From the NCBI RefSeq assembly GCF_000282635.1, contig NZ_AKIW01000007.1, positions 62,001 to 126,000 of the forward strand: DNA of 64,000 nt. The letters are read 5' to 3'. The translations under genes and the position numbers were made by a program. The notes beneath the pieces were generated by a model. The model was not told where the DNA came from, made no database searches, and was given only the letters and a program-made list of their open reading frames with translations. The DNA comes from Variovorax sp. CF313. Lineage in GTDB: Bacteria > Pseudomonadota > Gammaproteobacteria > Burkholderiales > Burkholderiaceae_C. Positions 15,162 to 24,332 of the stretch are shown here, piece after piece; positions within the stretch are counted from its first letter, which is position 1, and every line of letters starts with the position of its first letter.

Positions 15162-18110
15162 TCAGGGCGCCGAAAGATGCTTGCCGACGATGCCCGCGAG
15201 CTCGAACATCGTCACCTGGTCCTTGCCGAACACCGGCTTGAGCTTGGCGTCGGCGTTGATCGCGCGCTTGTTGGCCGCATCCTGCAGGCCGTTGGCCTTG
15301 ATGTAGTCCCACAGCTTCTTGATGACCTCGGTGCGCGCCACCGGTTCGGCGCCGATCACCGCGGCCAGCGAGTCGCTGGGCTTCAAGCCCGCGCCGGGCT
15401 TGCGCGGCGCGGCTGCCTTCTTCGCTGCCGGGGCCTTCTTCGCGGCGGGCGTCTTCTTCGCCGCCGCCTTCTTGGCCGCGGGCGCGGCCTTGCCGAAGGT
15501 CTTGCGCGGCGGGAACTTGCTGCCGCCCTCGCGCGGCGCGAACTCGAAGGTCACCTTGCCCTCTTCGGCGTTCCAGGTCAGGAAGGCCTTGAAGGCGCGG
15601 CGCGTGCGCATGCTCACGAACTTGTCGAGCAGGTCGGTCTTGCCGGTGGCGAGCAGCTTTTCCATCTGCGCGCGCTCCACCGGCTGCTGCAGGATGATCT
15701 TGCCGGTCTTGAAGGTGCAGCTGGGCGTCGGCTGCGCATTCGTCGGCACCGACTTCTCGCAGACGTAGTTGCTGCCGTGCTCGAACACCGGCGCGCCGCA
15801 CACCGGGCACGGGCCCACGGTGTCCTGCTCGCTGAAGTCGACGATCTCGCCGGTGTCGCCGTTCTTGTCGTCGCCGAAGTCGAACTCCAGCTTCCAGTTC
15901 TTCGCCTCCTCGTCGAACTTGAGAATGATCTCGGAGGTGAAGGGCCAGCCGGCCTTGGAGCGGAAGCCTTCCAGCGGGCCGATGTGCTTGTCGTGCAGCA
16001 GCGCCTCGGCCTCGGCCACCTCGAAGGTGCGCCCGGCCGGCGACTTGCCGAAGGAGAAGCCGCAGGCATCCTCGCCCGTGCCGCTCTTGCCGACGCAGCC
16101 GTAGCGGCGGTAGTTTTCCTTCACCACGCCGCCGCAGTTGGGGCACGGCGTCTGCAGGGTCGCATAGTCGCCCGGCACGGTGTCGCGGTCGTACTCTTTC
16201 GCCTTCTTGACGATGTGCTCCGTCATCTCGGCGATCTCGCGCATGAAGGCATCGCGGCTCAGCGCGCCCTTTTCCATCTGCGCGAGCTTGTACTCCCACT
16301 CGCCGGTCAGCTCGGCCTTGGAGAGTTCTTCCACACCCAGGCCGCGCAGCAGCGTCATGAGCTGGAAGGCCTTGGCCGTGGGGATCAGCTCGCGGCCTTC
16401 GCGCAGCATGTACTTCTCGGTGATCAGGCCTTCGATGGTGGCCGCGCGCGTGGCTGGCGTGCCCAGGCCCTTCTCCTGCATGGCCTCGCGCAGTTCGTCG
16501 TCGTCGATGGTCTTGCCCGCGCCTTCCATCGCGCCGAGCAGCGTGGCTTCGGAGTAGCGCGCCGGCGGGCGCGTCTTCAGGCCCTTGGTGTCGACCGACT
16601 CGGCCTTCACGATCTCGCCCGGCTTCACCGGCACGAGGCGCTTGCCGTCCTTGTCGTCTTCCTTCTCGTCGTCCTGGGCTTCCTTGCCGTAGATGGCCAG
16701 CCAGCCCGGCTTCACCAGCACCTTGCCGTCGGTGCGGAAGGGGTACTTCCTGCCGCCCTGCTCCACCGTGCTGATGCGCGTGGTCACCTGGTACTCGGCG
16801 CTCGGGAAGAACACCGACATGAAGCGGCGCACCACGAAGTCGTAGAGCTTCTGCTCGGCATCGCTCAGGCCGCTGGGCGCCTGCAGCGTCGGGATGATCG
16901 CAAAGTGATCCGACACCTTGGCGTTGTCGAAGATGCGCTTGTTGGGCTTCACGTAGTTGCCGTCGACCGCCTGCTGGGCGAACGGCGCCAGGTGCTTCAT
17001 GCCGCTGTTGGCGAGCATGCCCATGGTCTGCTTGACGACGGGCAGATAGTCTTCCGGCAGCGCGCGCGAATCGGTACGCGGATAGGTCAGCGCCTTGTGG
17101 CGCTCGTACAGGCTCTGCGCCAGCGCCAGCGTGGTTTTGGCCGAGAAGCCGAAGCGGCCGTTGGCCTCGCGCTGCAGCGAGGTCAGGTCGAACAGCATCG
17201 GCGAGGCTTGCGTGGTGGGCTTGCTCTCTTCCGTCACCGTGGCGGGCTTGCCGCGCGAGGCGTCGGCGATGGCGCGGGCGTCGTGCTCGTTCCACACGCG
17301 GTCGGCGCGCTGCTCGGGATCGGGTTCGCCGTTGGCCAGCAGCGGCGCGTTGGCCTTCTTCCAGTCGGGGTTGAACCACTTGCCCGGGTACTCGCCGGCC
17401 TCGGCCGCGAAGCTGCCGTGGATTTCCCAGTACTCGCGCGAGACGAACTTGCGGATCTGCTCCTCGCGCTCCACCACGACGGAAAGCGTGGGCGTCTGCA
17501 CGCGGCCCACGGTCGTGAGGAAGAAGCCGCCGTCGCGCGAATTGAACGCCGTCATGGCGCGCGTGCCGTTGATGCCCACGAGCCAGTCGGCCTCGGAGCG
17601 CGAACGCGCGGCGTCGGCCAGGCCCTGCATCTGCTTCTCGGTGCGCAGCGCGTCGAAGCCGTCGCGGATCGCCTGCGGCGTCATCGACTGCAGCCACAGC
17701 CGTTTCACCGGCTTGTGCAGGCCCGACTTGCCGCCGGCGTACTGCTCGATCAGGCGGAAGATCAGCTCGCCCTCGCGGCCCGCGTCGCAGGCGTTGATGA
17801 GCTGCGTCACGTCCTTGCGCTTGGCCTGCTTGACCACGGCGTTCAGGCGCGTCTTGGTCTTGTCGACCGGCTTCAGGTCGAAGTGCGGCGGGATCACGGG
17901 GAGATTGGCAAAGCTCCACTTGCCCCGCTTGACGTCGAACTCCTCGGGCGCCTGGATCTCGACCAGGTGGCCCACGGCGCTGGTCACGACGTAGCTTTCG
18001 TTCTCGAAATGCTCGTCGTGCTTGTCGAATTTCCCTGCCACCGGCGTGAGGGCGCGGACGATGTCCTGTGCCACCGACGGTTTTTCTGCGATTACCAAAG
18101 TCTTTGTCAT
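15162..18110 (-). CDS. topB: DNA topoisomerase III with fused C-terminal SWIB domain
   Basis: A 982-residue type IA topoisomerase. TOPRIM elements are KTLVIAEKPSVAQDI near the N terminus and CDAGREGELIF; the catalytic tyrosine lies in LTYPRTDSRALP. Two Cys4-like zinc segments follow (CPNCGGVV and CPVCGAPVFE). After the enzyme proper comes a Lys/Ala/Pro-rich linker (about 868-905, repeats of PAAKKAA type) and then a SWIB/MDM2-like domain (about 906-982, LAAVIGAEPVARTEV and LWDYIKANGLQDAAN). E. coli TopB is about 650 residues, so the tail is a large addition. The enzyme decatenates DNA. The SWIB domain is otherwise known from eukaryotic SWI/SNF subunits, plants and Chlamydia. The gene is divergent from a SET-domain methyltransferase gene 87 bp away. 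Confidence 0.93.
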   Translation of the reverse strand: MTKTLVIAEKPSVAQDIVRALTPVAGKFDKHDEHFENESYVVTSAVGHLVEIQAPEEFDVKRGKWSFANLPVIPPHFDLKPVDKTKTRLNAVVKQAKRKDVTQLINACDAGREGELIFRLIEQYAGGKSGLHKPVKRLWLQSMTPQAIRDGFDALRTEKQMQGLADAARSRSEADWLVGINGTRAMTAFNSRDGGFFLTTVGRVQTPTLSVVVEREEQIRKFVSREYWEIHGSFAAEAGEYPGKWFNPDWKKANAPLLANGEPDPEQRADRVWNEHDARAIADASRGKPATVTEESKPTTQASPMLFDLTSLQREANGRFGFSAKTTLALAQSLYERHKALTYPRTDSRALPEDYLPVVKQTMGMLANSGMKHLAPFAQQAVDGNYVKPNKRIFDNAKVSDHFAIIPTLQAPSGLSDAEQKLYDFVVRRFMSVFFPSAEYQVTTRISTVEQGGRKYPFRTDGKVLVKPGWLAIYGKEAQDDEKEDDKDGKRLVPVKPGEIVKAESVDTKGLKTRPPARYSEATLLGAMEGAGKTIDDDELREAMQEKGLGTPATRAATIEGLITEKYMLREGRELIPTAKAFQLMTLLRGLGVEELSKAELTGEWEYKLAQMEKGALSRDAFMREIAEMTEHIVKKAKEYDRDTVPGDYATLQTPCPNCGGVVKENYRRYGCVGKSGTGEDACGFSFGKSPAGRTFEVAEAEALLHDKHIGPLEGFRSKAGWPFTSEIILKFDEEAKNWKLEFDFGDDKNGDTGEIVDFSEQDTVGPCPVCGAPVFEHGSNYVCEKSVPTNAQPTPSCTFKTGKIILQQPVERAQMEKLLATGKTDLLDKFVSMRTRRAFKAFLTWNAEEGKVTFEFAPREGGSKFPPRKTFGKAAPAAKKAAAKKTPAAKKAPAAKKAAAPRKPGAGLKPSDSLAAVIGAEPVARTEVIKKLWDYIKANGLQDAANKRAINADAKLKPVFGKDQVTMFELAGIVGKHLSAP

Positions 18111-18139
18111 CTAAGGGCTCTCTATACTCTGCGGCTTCC

Positions 18140-18176
18140 CGCGTGTGCACACGCGCACACGCGCATGTGTGCATAT
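18140..18176. repeat. 37-bp strictly alternating pyrimidine-purine tract (potential Z-DNA) with inverted repeats
   Basis: Every step from 18140 to 18176 alternates pyrimidine and purine, almost entirely CG, CA and TG steps. Inside it are a perfect 14-bp palindrome (GCGTGTGCACACGC, 18141-18154) and an adjacent inverted repeat (GCACAC...GTGTGC, 18155-18172). It sits in the 87-bp shared promoter of topB and the SET gene. Confidence 0.8.
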
Positions 18177-18197
18177 TCAAACTAACAGACTTCGGCG

Positions 18198-18818
18198 ATG
18201 CCTTCCAAATCCCCACTTTCCGCCGGCCGCCGCATCCAGATGCGGCGCTCGGATGTCCACGGCAACGGTGTCTTCGCCGTGCAGGACCTGGCCGAAGGCG
18301 AGACGCTGATCGAATACAAGGGCGAGGTCATCAGCTGGAAAGAGGCGCTGCGCCGCCATCCGCACGACCCGGCCCAGCCGAACCACACCTTCTACTTCCA
18401 CATCGACGACGGGCGTGTGATCGACGGCAACGTCAAGGGCAACGATGCGCGCTGGATCAATCACTCGTGCGAACCGAATTGCGAAGCAGACGAAGTCGAT
18501 GGGCGCGTTTATATCAAGGCGCTGCGAAACATCTCTGCGGGCGAAGAACTCAATTACGACTACGGCCTGATCATCGACGAGCCGTACACGCCGAAACTCC
18601 TGTCCGAATTTCCCTGCTGGTGCGGCTCGGAGCAGTGCCGCGGCACGCTGTTGACGCCCAAGGACGACGAGAAGAAAAAGAAGAAGAAAGCCAGGAAGGC
18701 CGAAAAGAAAAAGGCCGAGAAAAAAGAAGCGAAGAAGGCTGAAAAGAAGGCCGAGAAAAAAGCCGGCAAGAAATCGGAGAAAAAATCCGCGAAGAAGGAC
18801 AAATCCGACAAGGATTGA
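18198..18818 (+). CDS. SET-domain protein lysine methyltransferase with lysine-rich tail
   Basis: A 206-residue protein. The SET domain (about residues 11-150) is complete: the G-x-G-like entry HGNGVFAVQDL, the SAM/catalytic motif NHSCEPNCE, the catalytic tyrosine region ELNYDYG and a post-SET zinc motif CWCGSEQCRG. From about residue 155 the protein is nearly all Lys, Ala and Glu, a coiled or histone-H1-like tail. SET enzymes methylate protein lysines using SAM; bacterial members outside pathogens are poorly studied. Candidate substrates here are its own tail or the Lys/Ala linker of the divergent TopB (inference). Only 2 bp separate its stop from birA, so the two are co-transcribed. Confidence 0.9.
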   Translation: MPSKSPLSAGRRIQMRRSDVHGNGVFAVQDLAEGETLIEYKGEVISWKEALRRHPHDPAQPNHTFYFHIDDGRVIDGNVKGNDARWINHSCEPNCEADEVDGRVYIKALRNISAGEELNYDYGLIIDEPYTPKLLSEFPCWCGSEQCRGTLLTPKDDEKKKKKKARKAEKKKAEKKEAKKAEKKAEKKAGKKSEKKSAKKDKSDKD

Positions 18819-18820
18819 CC

Positions 18821-19636
18821 ATGAGCAGCAGCACAACGGCCGACTGGTTCGAAGACCGGATCGCCGCGGCGGTTGCGCCGCTGCTGCCCGGCTTCGCCGT
18901 CGAGGCCGTGGCCGAAATCGATTCCACCAACACCGAGCTGATGCGCCGCGCGCGCGGCGGCCGTGTCGAGCCCGTGCTGCTCGTGGCCGAGCGCCAGACT
19001 GCGGGGCGCGGCCGCCTTGGGCGGCCCTGGCAGAGCGCGCAGCAGAACGAAGAGCCCGCGTCGCTGACCTTCTCTCTCGGCCTGCCGCTCGCGCCGGCCG
19101 ACTGGTCGGGCCTGTCGCTGGCCGTCGGCGTTGCCGTGGCCGAAAGCCTCGACCCCTCGGGCGTTCACAAGACCGGCCTCAAGTGGCCCAACGACGTGTG
19201 GGTCGGCGACTGCAAGCTGGCCGGCATCCTCATCGAGACCGCGCTGCCGTCCACCGGCCGGCCGGATGCGTCGCGCTACCTCGTGATCGGCATCGGCATC
19301 AACATCGGCGCGCGCGAAGCCGATGGCATGCGCACGCCGCCGGCCTGGCTGCGCCAGTGGCGTCCCGAGGCCACCGCGCCCGAGGTGCTGCACGAACTGG
19401 CCGAGCCGCTGGTGCGCAGCGTGCTCGACTTCGAGGCCAGGGGCTTCGCGCCGTTCGCTGAGCGCTTTGCCGCACGCGACGTGCTGCGCGGCCGCGAAGT
19501 GGCGCTCAGCGACGGCACCGCCGGGCTGTGCGAAGGCGTGGCCTGGGGCGGCGAGCTGCAGGTGCGCACCGACGCCGGCCTGCAACTGGTCTCCAGCGAC
19601 GAAGTCAGCGTGCGCCCTCGCGGCATGGGGTTCTGA
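18821..19636 (+). CDS. birA: Biotin--[acetyl-CoA-carboxylase] ligase
   Basis: A 271-residue biotin protein ligase. The biotinyl-AMP loop is AERQTAGRGRLGRPW and the second active-site segment is KWPNDVWVGDCKLAGIL. It attaches biotin to the acceptor lysine of acetyl-CoA carboxylase BCCP and other carboxylases. There is no N-terminal DNA-binding domain, so unlike E. coli BirA it should not act as the bio operon repressor (group I ligase). The ATG at 18821 is used rather than a TTG two codons upstream that overlaps the SET stop codon. Confidence 0.93.
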   Translation: MSSSTTADWFEDRIAAAVAPLLPGFAVEAVAEIDSTNTELMRRARGGRVEPVLLVAERQTAGRGRLGRPWQSAQQNEEPASLTFSLGLPLAPADWSGLSLAVGVAVAESLDPSGVHKTGLKWPNDVWVGDCKLAGILIETALPSTGRPDASRYLVIGIGINIGAREADGMRTPPAWLRQWRPEATAPEVLHELAEPLVRSVLDFEARGFAPFAERFAARDVLRGREVALSDGTAGLCEGVAWGGELQVRTDAGLQLVSSDEVSVRPRGMGF

Positions 19637-19641
19637 TCCGC

Positions 19642-19839
19642 ATGAAGCTGCGCCTTTTGCTCGTCGTTCTGCTGATTGCCAACGCCGGCTATTTCCTGTG
19701 GGCGCGCGGCGATCTCGCCGGCTTCGGCCTGGCGCCCGCCGCGCTCAGCGAACGCGAGCCGCAGCGCGTGGCGCGGCAGATCCATCCTGAATGGCTGCAG
19801 ATCCGCAAGGAAGCTAGAACCGGCGCGCCGACGCCCTGA
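19642..19839 (+). CDS. Small membrane-anchored protein, 65 aa
   Basis: A 65-residue protein with one N-terminal membrane segment (LLLVVLLIANAGYFLWARG) and a short exposed tail (ALSEREPQRVARQIHPEWLQI). It looks like the N-terminal anchor of the SPOR-domain proteins that follow birA in many Comamonadaceae, but the SPOR domain itself is absent here. It may be a shortened relative. The start at 19642 lies 5 bp after birA, indicating co-transcription. Confidence 0.6.
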   Translation: MKLRLLLVVLLIANAGYFLWARGDLAGFGLAPAALSEREPQRVARQIHPEWLQIRKEARTGAPTP

Positions 19840-19848
19840 TCCAGCGGG

Positions 19849-21291
19849 TCAGGAGGGCGTCTCGCTCTCGAAGCGCACCGTGAACAGCGCGCCCGGCGGC
19901 TGCTTGCCGGGATGCGCATCCTCCAGCTTCACCTGCGCGCGATGCTGGTTCGCGATCTCCAGCACGATCGGCAGCCCCAGCCCCGAGCCGTCGGCCTCGT
20001 TGCCGAGCACGCGGTAGAAGGGCTCGAACACCAGCTCGCGGTCGCTCTCGGCGATGCCTGGGCCGTTGTCTTCCACCTGCAGCAGCAGCACGTGGCCGAA
20101 GGGGTCGGCCAGCACGCGCACGGTGATCAGTCCCGGGCGCTGCGGCGTCGAGGGCGTGTAGTTGATCGCGTTGTCGACGAGGTTGCGCACCAGCTCCTTC
20201 AGCAGCGTCGCGTTGCCGTCGAACACCACGCCCGGCGCCCCGGCCTCGGCGCCGTCGTAGCCCAGGTCGATGCGCTTCTCGATCGCGCGCGGCACGGCCT
20301 CGCGCACCACCTCGATGGTGAGCCGCGCCAGGTCGCAGGGCTGGTGGTGCGCGTTGGCGCTGTTGCCCTCGGCGCGAGCCAGCGACAGCAGCTGGTTCAC
20401 GGTGTGCGTGGCGCGCTTGCTCGCACGGCCGATCTGCTTGAGCGACTGCTTCAGTTCGTCGGCATTGGCGCCTTCGCGCTGCGCCAGGTCGGCCTGCATG
20501 CGCAGGCCCGCCAGCGGCGTTTTCAACTGATGCGCCGCGTCGGCCAGGAATCGCTTCTGCGTGCCGATCGAATCGTTGAGCTTGTCCAGCAGCTCGTTGA
20601 CCGAGGACACCAGCGGCACCACTTCCTGCGGCACCGACGATTCGTCGAGCGGGCTCAGGTCGCCCGGGCGCCGCTCGCGGATGCGCGCCTCCACCACCGA
20701 CAGCGGCTTGATGCCGCGCACCAGCGCCAGCCAGATCAGCAACACCGCCAGCGGCAGGATCGCGAACTGCGGCAGCAGCACGCCCTTGATGATCTCGGCC
20801 GCGAGCACCGACTGCTTCTCGCGCGTCTCGGCCAGCTGCAGCAGCGAGGGCGGCACGTCCTCGGCGCCGCTGGCGATCCACAGGGAGGCCACGCGCACCG
20901 GCTTGCCGTGCACGTCGCTGTTGTGCAGGAACACCTGGCCGGGCGGCAGCGGCTCGTCGAGCCCGGGCAGCGGAATGTCGCGCTCGCCGCTCAGCAGCGT
21001 GTCGTGCCCGTCGAACAGCTGGTAGTACACGTGGCCGGTGTCGTCGGCCCGCAGGATCTCGCGCGCCGACTGCGACAGCGCGAACTGCGTGTGCCCGTCC
21101 TTCACCGTCACCAGCTCGGCCAGGGCCTTCACGTTGTGCTCGAGCGCGCGGTCGAAGGGCGCGTTGGCAATGCCCTGCGCCACCAGCCACGTGACGCCGA
21201 TGCTCACGGGCACCAGCAGCAGAAGCGGCGTGAGCATCCAGTCGAGGATCTCGCCGAACAGGGAGCGCTGCGCGCGCTGGAAAAGCTTCAC
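19849..21291 (-). CDS. TctE-like sensor histidine kinase
   Basis: A 480-residue inner-membrane kinase with a GTG start. Two membrane helices (about residues 19-40 and 170-190) bracket a periplasmic sensor of the TctE_N kind. A HAMP-like segment, an H-box (FLADAAHQLKTPLAGL) and a complete ATPase domain follow (N box LVRNLVDNAINYT, G1 VEDNGPGI, G2 GSGLGLPIV). TctE-type kinases respond to tricarboxylates or related organic acids. It lies 37 bp downstream of its cognate response regulator gene. Confidence 0.9.
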   Translation of the reverse strand: MKLFQRAQRSLFGEILDWMLTPLLLLVPVSIGVTWLVAQGIANAPFDRALEHNVKALAELVTVKDGHTQFALSQSAREILRADDTGHVYYQLFDGHDTLLSGERDIPLPGLDEPLPPGQVFLHNSDVHGKPVRVASLWIASGAEDVPPSLLQLAETREKQSVLAAEIIKGVLLPQFAILPLAVLLIWLALVRGIKPLSVVEARIRERRPGDLSPLDESSVPQEVVPLVSSVNELLDKLNDSIGTQKRFLADAAHQLKTPLAGLRMQADLAQREGANADELKQSLKQIGRASKRATHTVNQLLSLARAEGNSANAHHQPCDLARLTIEVVREAVPRAIEKRIDLGYDGAEAGAPGVVFDGNATLLKELVRNLVDNAINYTPSTPQRPGLITVRVLADPFGHVLLLQVEDNGPGIAESDRELVFEPFYRVLGNEADGSGLGLPIVLEIANQHRAQVKLEDAHPGKQPPGALFTVRFESETPS

Positions 21292-21328
21292 TGGGCTTGC
21301 CCCAAGGCTTCGCGCTTGGCAAGGAGCA

Positions 21329-22003
21329 TCAGGGCTGGATCTTCTCGAGGCAGTAGCCCAGCCCGCGCACCGTCGCGATGCGCACGGGGCCCTTCTCGAT
21401 CTTCTTGCGCAGGCGGTGGATGTAGACCTCGATGGCGTTGAGGCTCACCTCCTCGCCCCATTCGCACAAGCGGTCGACCAGCTGGTCCTTGCTCACCAGC
21501 CGGCCGGCGCGCTGCAGCAGCACTTCGAGCAAGCCGAGTTCGCGTGCCGACAGCTCGATCATCTTGCCGTCGATGGTCGCCACGCGGCCGGCCTGGTCGT
21601 AGACCAGCGGGCCGTGGCGGATCGTGTTGCTGGTGGTGCCCATGCCGCGCCGGGTGAGGGCGCGTACGCGCGCCTCGAGTTCCTGCAGGCTGAAGGGCTT
21701 GGCCATGTAGTCGTCGGCGCCGTGGTCCAGGCCCTTGACGCGTTCCTCCACGCTGTCGGCCGCCGTGAGCACCAGCACCGGCAGCTGCGAGCCGCGCGCG
21801 CGCAGGCGCTTGAGGATCTCGATGCCGTGCAGGTTGGGCAGCCCGAGATCAAGGATCAGCAGGTCGAATTCGTCGTGCGTCATGAGGGCGGTGTCGGCCT
21901 GCGAGCCGTTCGCCACGTGGTCGACCGCCGCGCCCGAGGTGCGCAGGCTGCGCAGCAGGGCATCGGCCAGCACCTGGTCGTCTTCGGCAATCAGAATCCG
22001 CAT
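21329..22003 (-). CDS. TctD-like OmpR-family response regulator
   Basis: A 224-residue regulator with a receiver domain (acidic pocket EDD, phospho-acceptor Asp52 in LLILDLGLPN, switch Thr and Lys in VLTAAD and MAKPFSL) and a C-terminal OmpR/PhoB winged helix (SLNAIEVYIHRLRKKIE). The start at 22003 gives the canonical MRILIAEDD opening; the longer upstream reading has no receiver homology. It forms an operon with the TctE-like kinase. Targets are probably tricarboxylate transport genes; none of the tctABC type is adjacent. Confidence 0.92.
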   Translation of the reverse strand: MRILIAEDDQVLADALLRSLRTSGAAVDHVANGSQADTALMTHDEFDLLILDLGLPNLHGIEILKRLRARGSQLPVLVLTAADSVEERVKGLDHGADDYMAKPFSLQELEARVRALTRRGMGTTSNTIRHGPLVYDQAGRVATIDGKMIELSARELGLLEVLLQRAGRLVSKDQLVDRLCEWGEEVSLNAIEVYIHRLRKKIEKGPVRIATVRGLGYCLEKIQP

Positions 22004-22062
22004 ATGCGCCACCTCCGGCTGTGTCGGCGCCCCTTGGCGCGCGTTGGTCTCCGCCTGGGAGT

Positions 22063-22548
22063 CTAGCCCGCCGTATAGGCTTCGAGTCCGATGGTTACCA
22101 CGGTGGCAATGTCGTTTCCCACGCTGCCGCGGAACTCGCCTTCGGCCTGCGTCACCGCACTGCGGAAGGCGTCGAGCCAGGCCAGGCCGTCGGCCGTGAA
22201 CAGCACGCGCCGCGCCCGCGCGTCCAGCGGGTCGGGCCCGCGCGTCACCAGCCCCCAGGCTTCGCACTGGTCGACCAGCGCGCCCATGGCCTGCTTGGTC
22301 ATGCCGGCGCGCTCTGCCAGTTCGGTCAGGCGCGAGCCTTCGCGTGCCAGATGGCGCGTGATGTGGATGTGCGCCGCACTCACCTGCGCGCGCGCCGCGA
22401 GGTTCGACAGTGCCAGCGGCACGCCGACGTCATGTGCCATCAGCTCCAGCACGCGCTCGTCGAAGCGGCGCATCGCGTGGCCCAGCAGGCGGCCCAGGTG
22501 GGTCTGGCGCCAGGCGTCGGGATCGGTCGGGAACGCGGCTTCGGACAT
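22063..22548 (-). CDS. MarR family transcriptional regulator
   Basis: A 161-residue winged-helix regulator: LTELAERAGMTKQAMGALVDQ is the recognition region and PDPLDARARRVLFTADG the wing. The ATG at 22548 (MSEAAFPTD) is preferred over a TTG at 22599, which would place coding sequence over the candidate operator palindrome. MarR proteins usually repress neighbouring genes and dissociate on binding phenolic or oxidant signals. It is divergent from recA, and a palindrome 38 bp upstream may be its autoregulatory site. The ligand is unknown. Confidence 0.87.
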   Translation of the reverse strand: MSEAAFPTDPDAWRQTHLGRLLGHAMRRFDERVLELMAHDVGVPLALSNLAARAQVSAAHIHITRHLAREGSRLTELAERAGMTKQAMGALVDQCEAWGLVTRGPDPLDARARRVLFTADGLAWLDAFRSAVTQAEGEFRGSVGNDIATVVTIGLEAYTAG

Positions 22549-22585
22549 GGCGCCAAATGGTAAAGCAAACTGACCAAAAAATGGG

Positions 22586-22599
22586 TTTACTCGAGTCAA
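22586..22599. promoter_or_regulatory. Candidate MarR operator palindrome
   Basis: TTtACTCGAGTcAA is a 14-bp palindrome with one mismatched pair, matching the general TTGACT...AGTCAA style of MarR sites. It lies upstream of marR and covers the likely -35 region of recA. Confidence 0.45.
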
Positions 22600-22613
22600 T
22601 GAACCCCTACACT
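22586..22613 (+). promoter_or_regulatory. Putative recA promoter
   Basis: TTTACT (22586-22591) and TACACT (22608-22613) with a 16-bp spacer, each matching four of six consensus bases. The implied start site, near 22620, would fall in the first LexA-like box. Confidence 0.35.
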
Positions 22614-22614
22614 A

Positions 22615-22647
22615 CTGTTCAAGCATCCAGCCTGTAATTAAAAGCAG
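22615..22647. promoter_or_regulatory. Two tandem LexA-like SOS boxes upstream of recA
   Basis: CTGTTCAAGCATCCAG (22615-22630) and CTGTAATTAAAAGCAG (22632-22647) both fit CTG-N10-CAG, the core of the proteobacterial LexA box. The second has an AT-rich centre and is the better match. They lie 17 bp apart centre to centre, just ahead of recA. Confidence 0.6.
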
Positions 22648-22694
22648 ATGGATTGAAACCCAACACAAACCGTTGATATTCAAGGAGTTTCCAC

Positions 22695-23801
<1,107 letters not shown>

Positions 23802-23843
23802 GTACAGGCGCGGCTCCCCGGGGGCCGCGCGAGCGACCCCCGC

Positions 23844-24302
23844 ATGGCATTCAACGCCCCGTCCCTCAAAGGCCGCGCACTGCGCCTGCTGAGCCAGCGC
23901 GAACATTCGCGCGCGGAACTGGAGCGCAAGCTGGCCAGGCATGAAGAAGAGCCCGGCACGCTGGCGAAGGCGCTCGACGAGCTGGCCGCAAAGGACTTCA
24001 TCAGCGAGCCGCGCGTGGTGGCCTCGGTGCTCAACCAGCGCGCCGCCCGCTCGGGTGCGCTGCGCGTCAAGCAGGAACTGCAGGCCAAGGGCATCGCGCC
24101 CGAGGCCATTGCCGAGGCGGTGGCCGGGTTGCAAGACACCGAAGTCGAGCGCGCCACCGCCCTGTGGCGGCGCCGCTTCGACGCCCCGCCCGCCGATGCG
24201 AAGGAGCGGGCGAAGCAGATGCGGTTCCTGATGGCGCGGGGCTTTTCAGGTGCGGTCGTGTCGAAGGTGCTCAGGAGCGATTTCGATGAGGCCGGCGAAT
24301 GA
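23844..24302 (+). CDS. recX: Regulatory protein RecX
   Basis: A 152-residue, all-helical RecX. The three-helix repeats are visible ([16 protein letters not shown] at the start; [20 protein letters not shown] in the middle; [20 protein letters not shown] at the end). RecX caps and disassembles RecA filaments, limiting strand exchange. Its place directly after recA on the same strand is the classic arrangement and puts it under the same SOS promoter. Confidence 0.93.
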   Translation: MAFNAPSLKGRALRLLSQREHSRAELERKLARHEEEPGTLAKALDELAAKDFISEPRVVASVLNQRAARSGALRVKQELQAKGIAPEAIAEAVAGLQDTEVERATALWRRRFDAPPADAKERAKQMRFLMARGFSGAVVSKVLRSDFDEAGE

Positions 24303-24332
24303 CGCTGCGCAATCGTCCCGAGGCAGGCTGGA

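Noticed and set aside
15090-18185. A 1031-codon open frame on the plus strand opposite topB
   Set aside because: It mirrors the topB codons in GC-rich DNA, has low-complexity Arg/Leu/Ala/His composition and no domain, while topB on the other strand has every catalytic motif.
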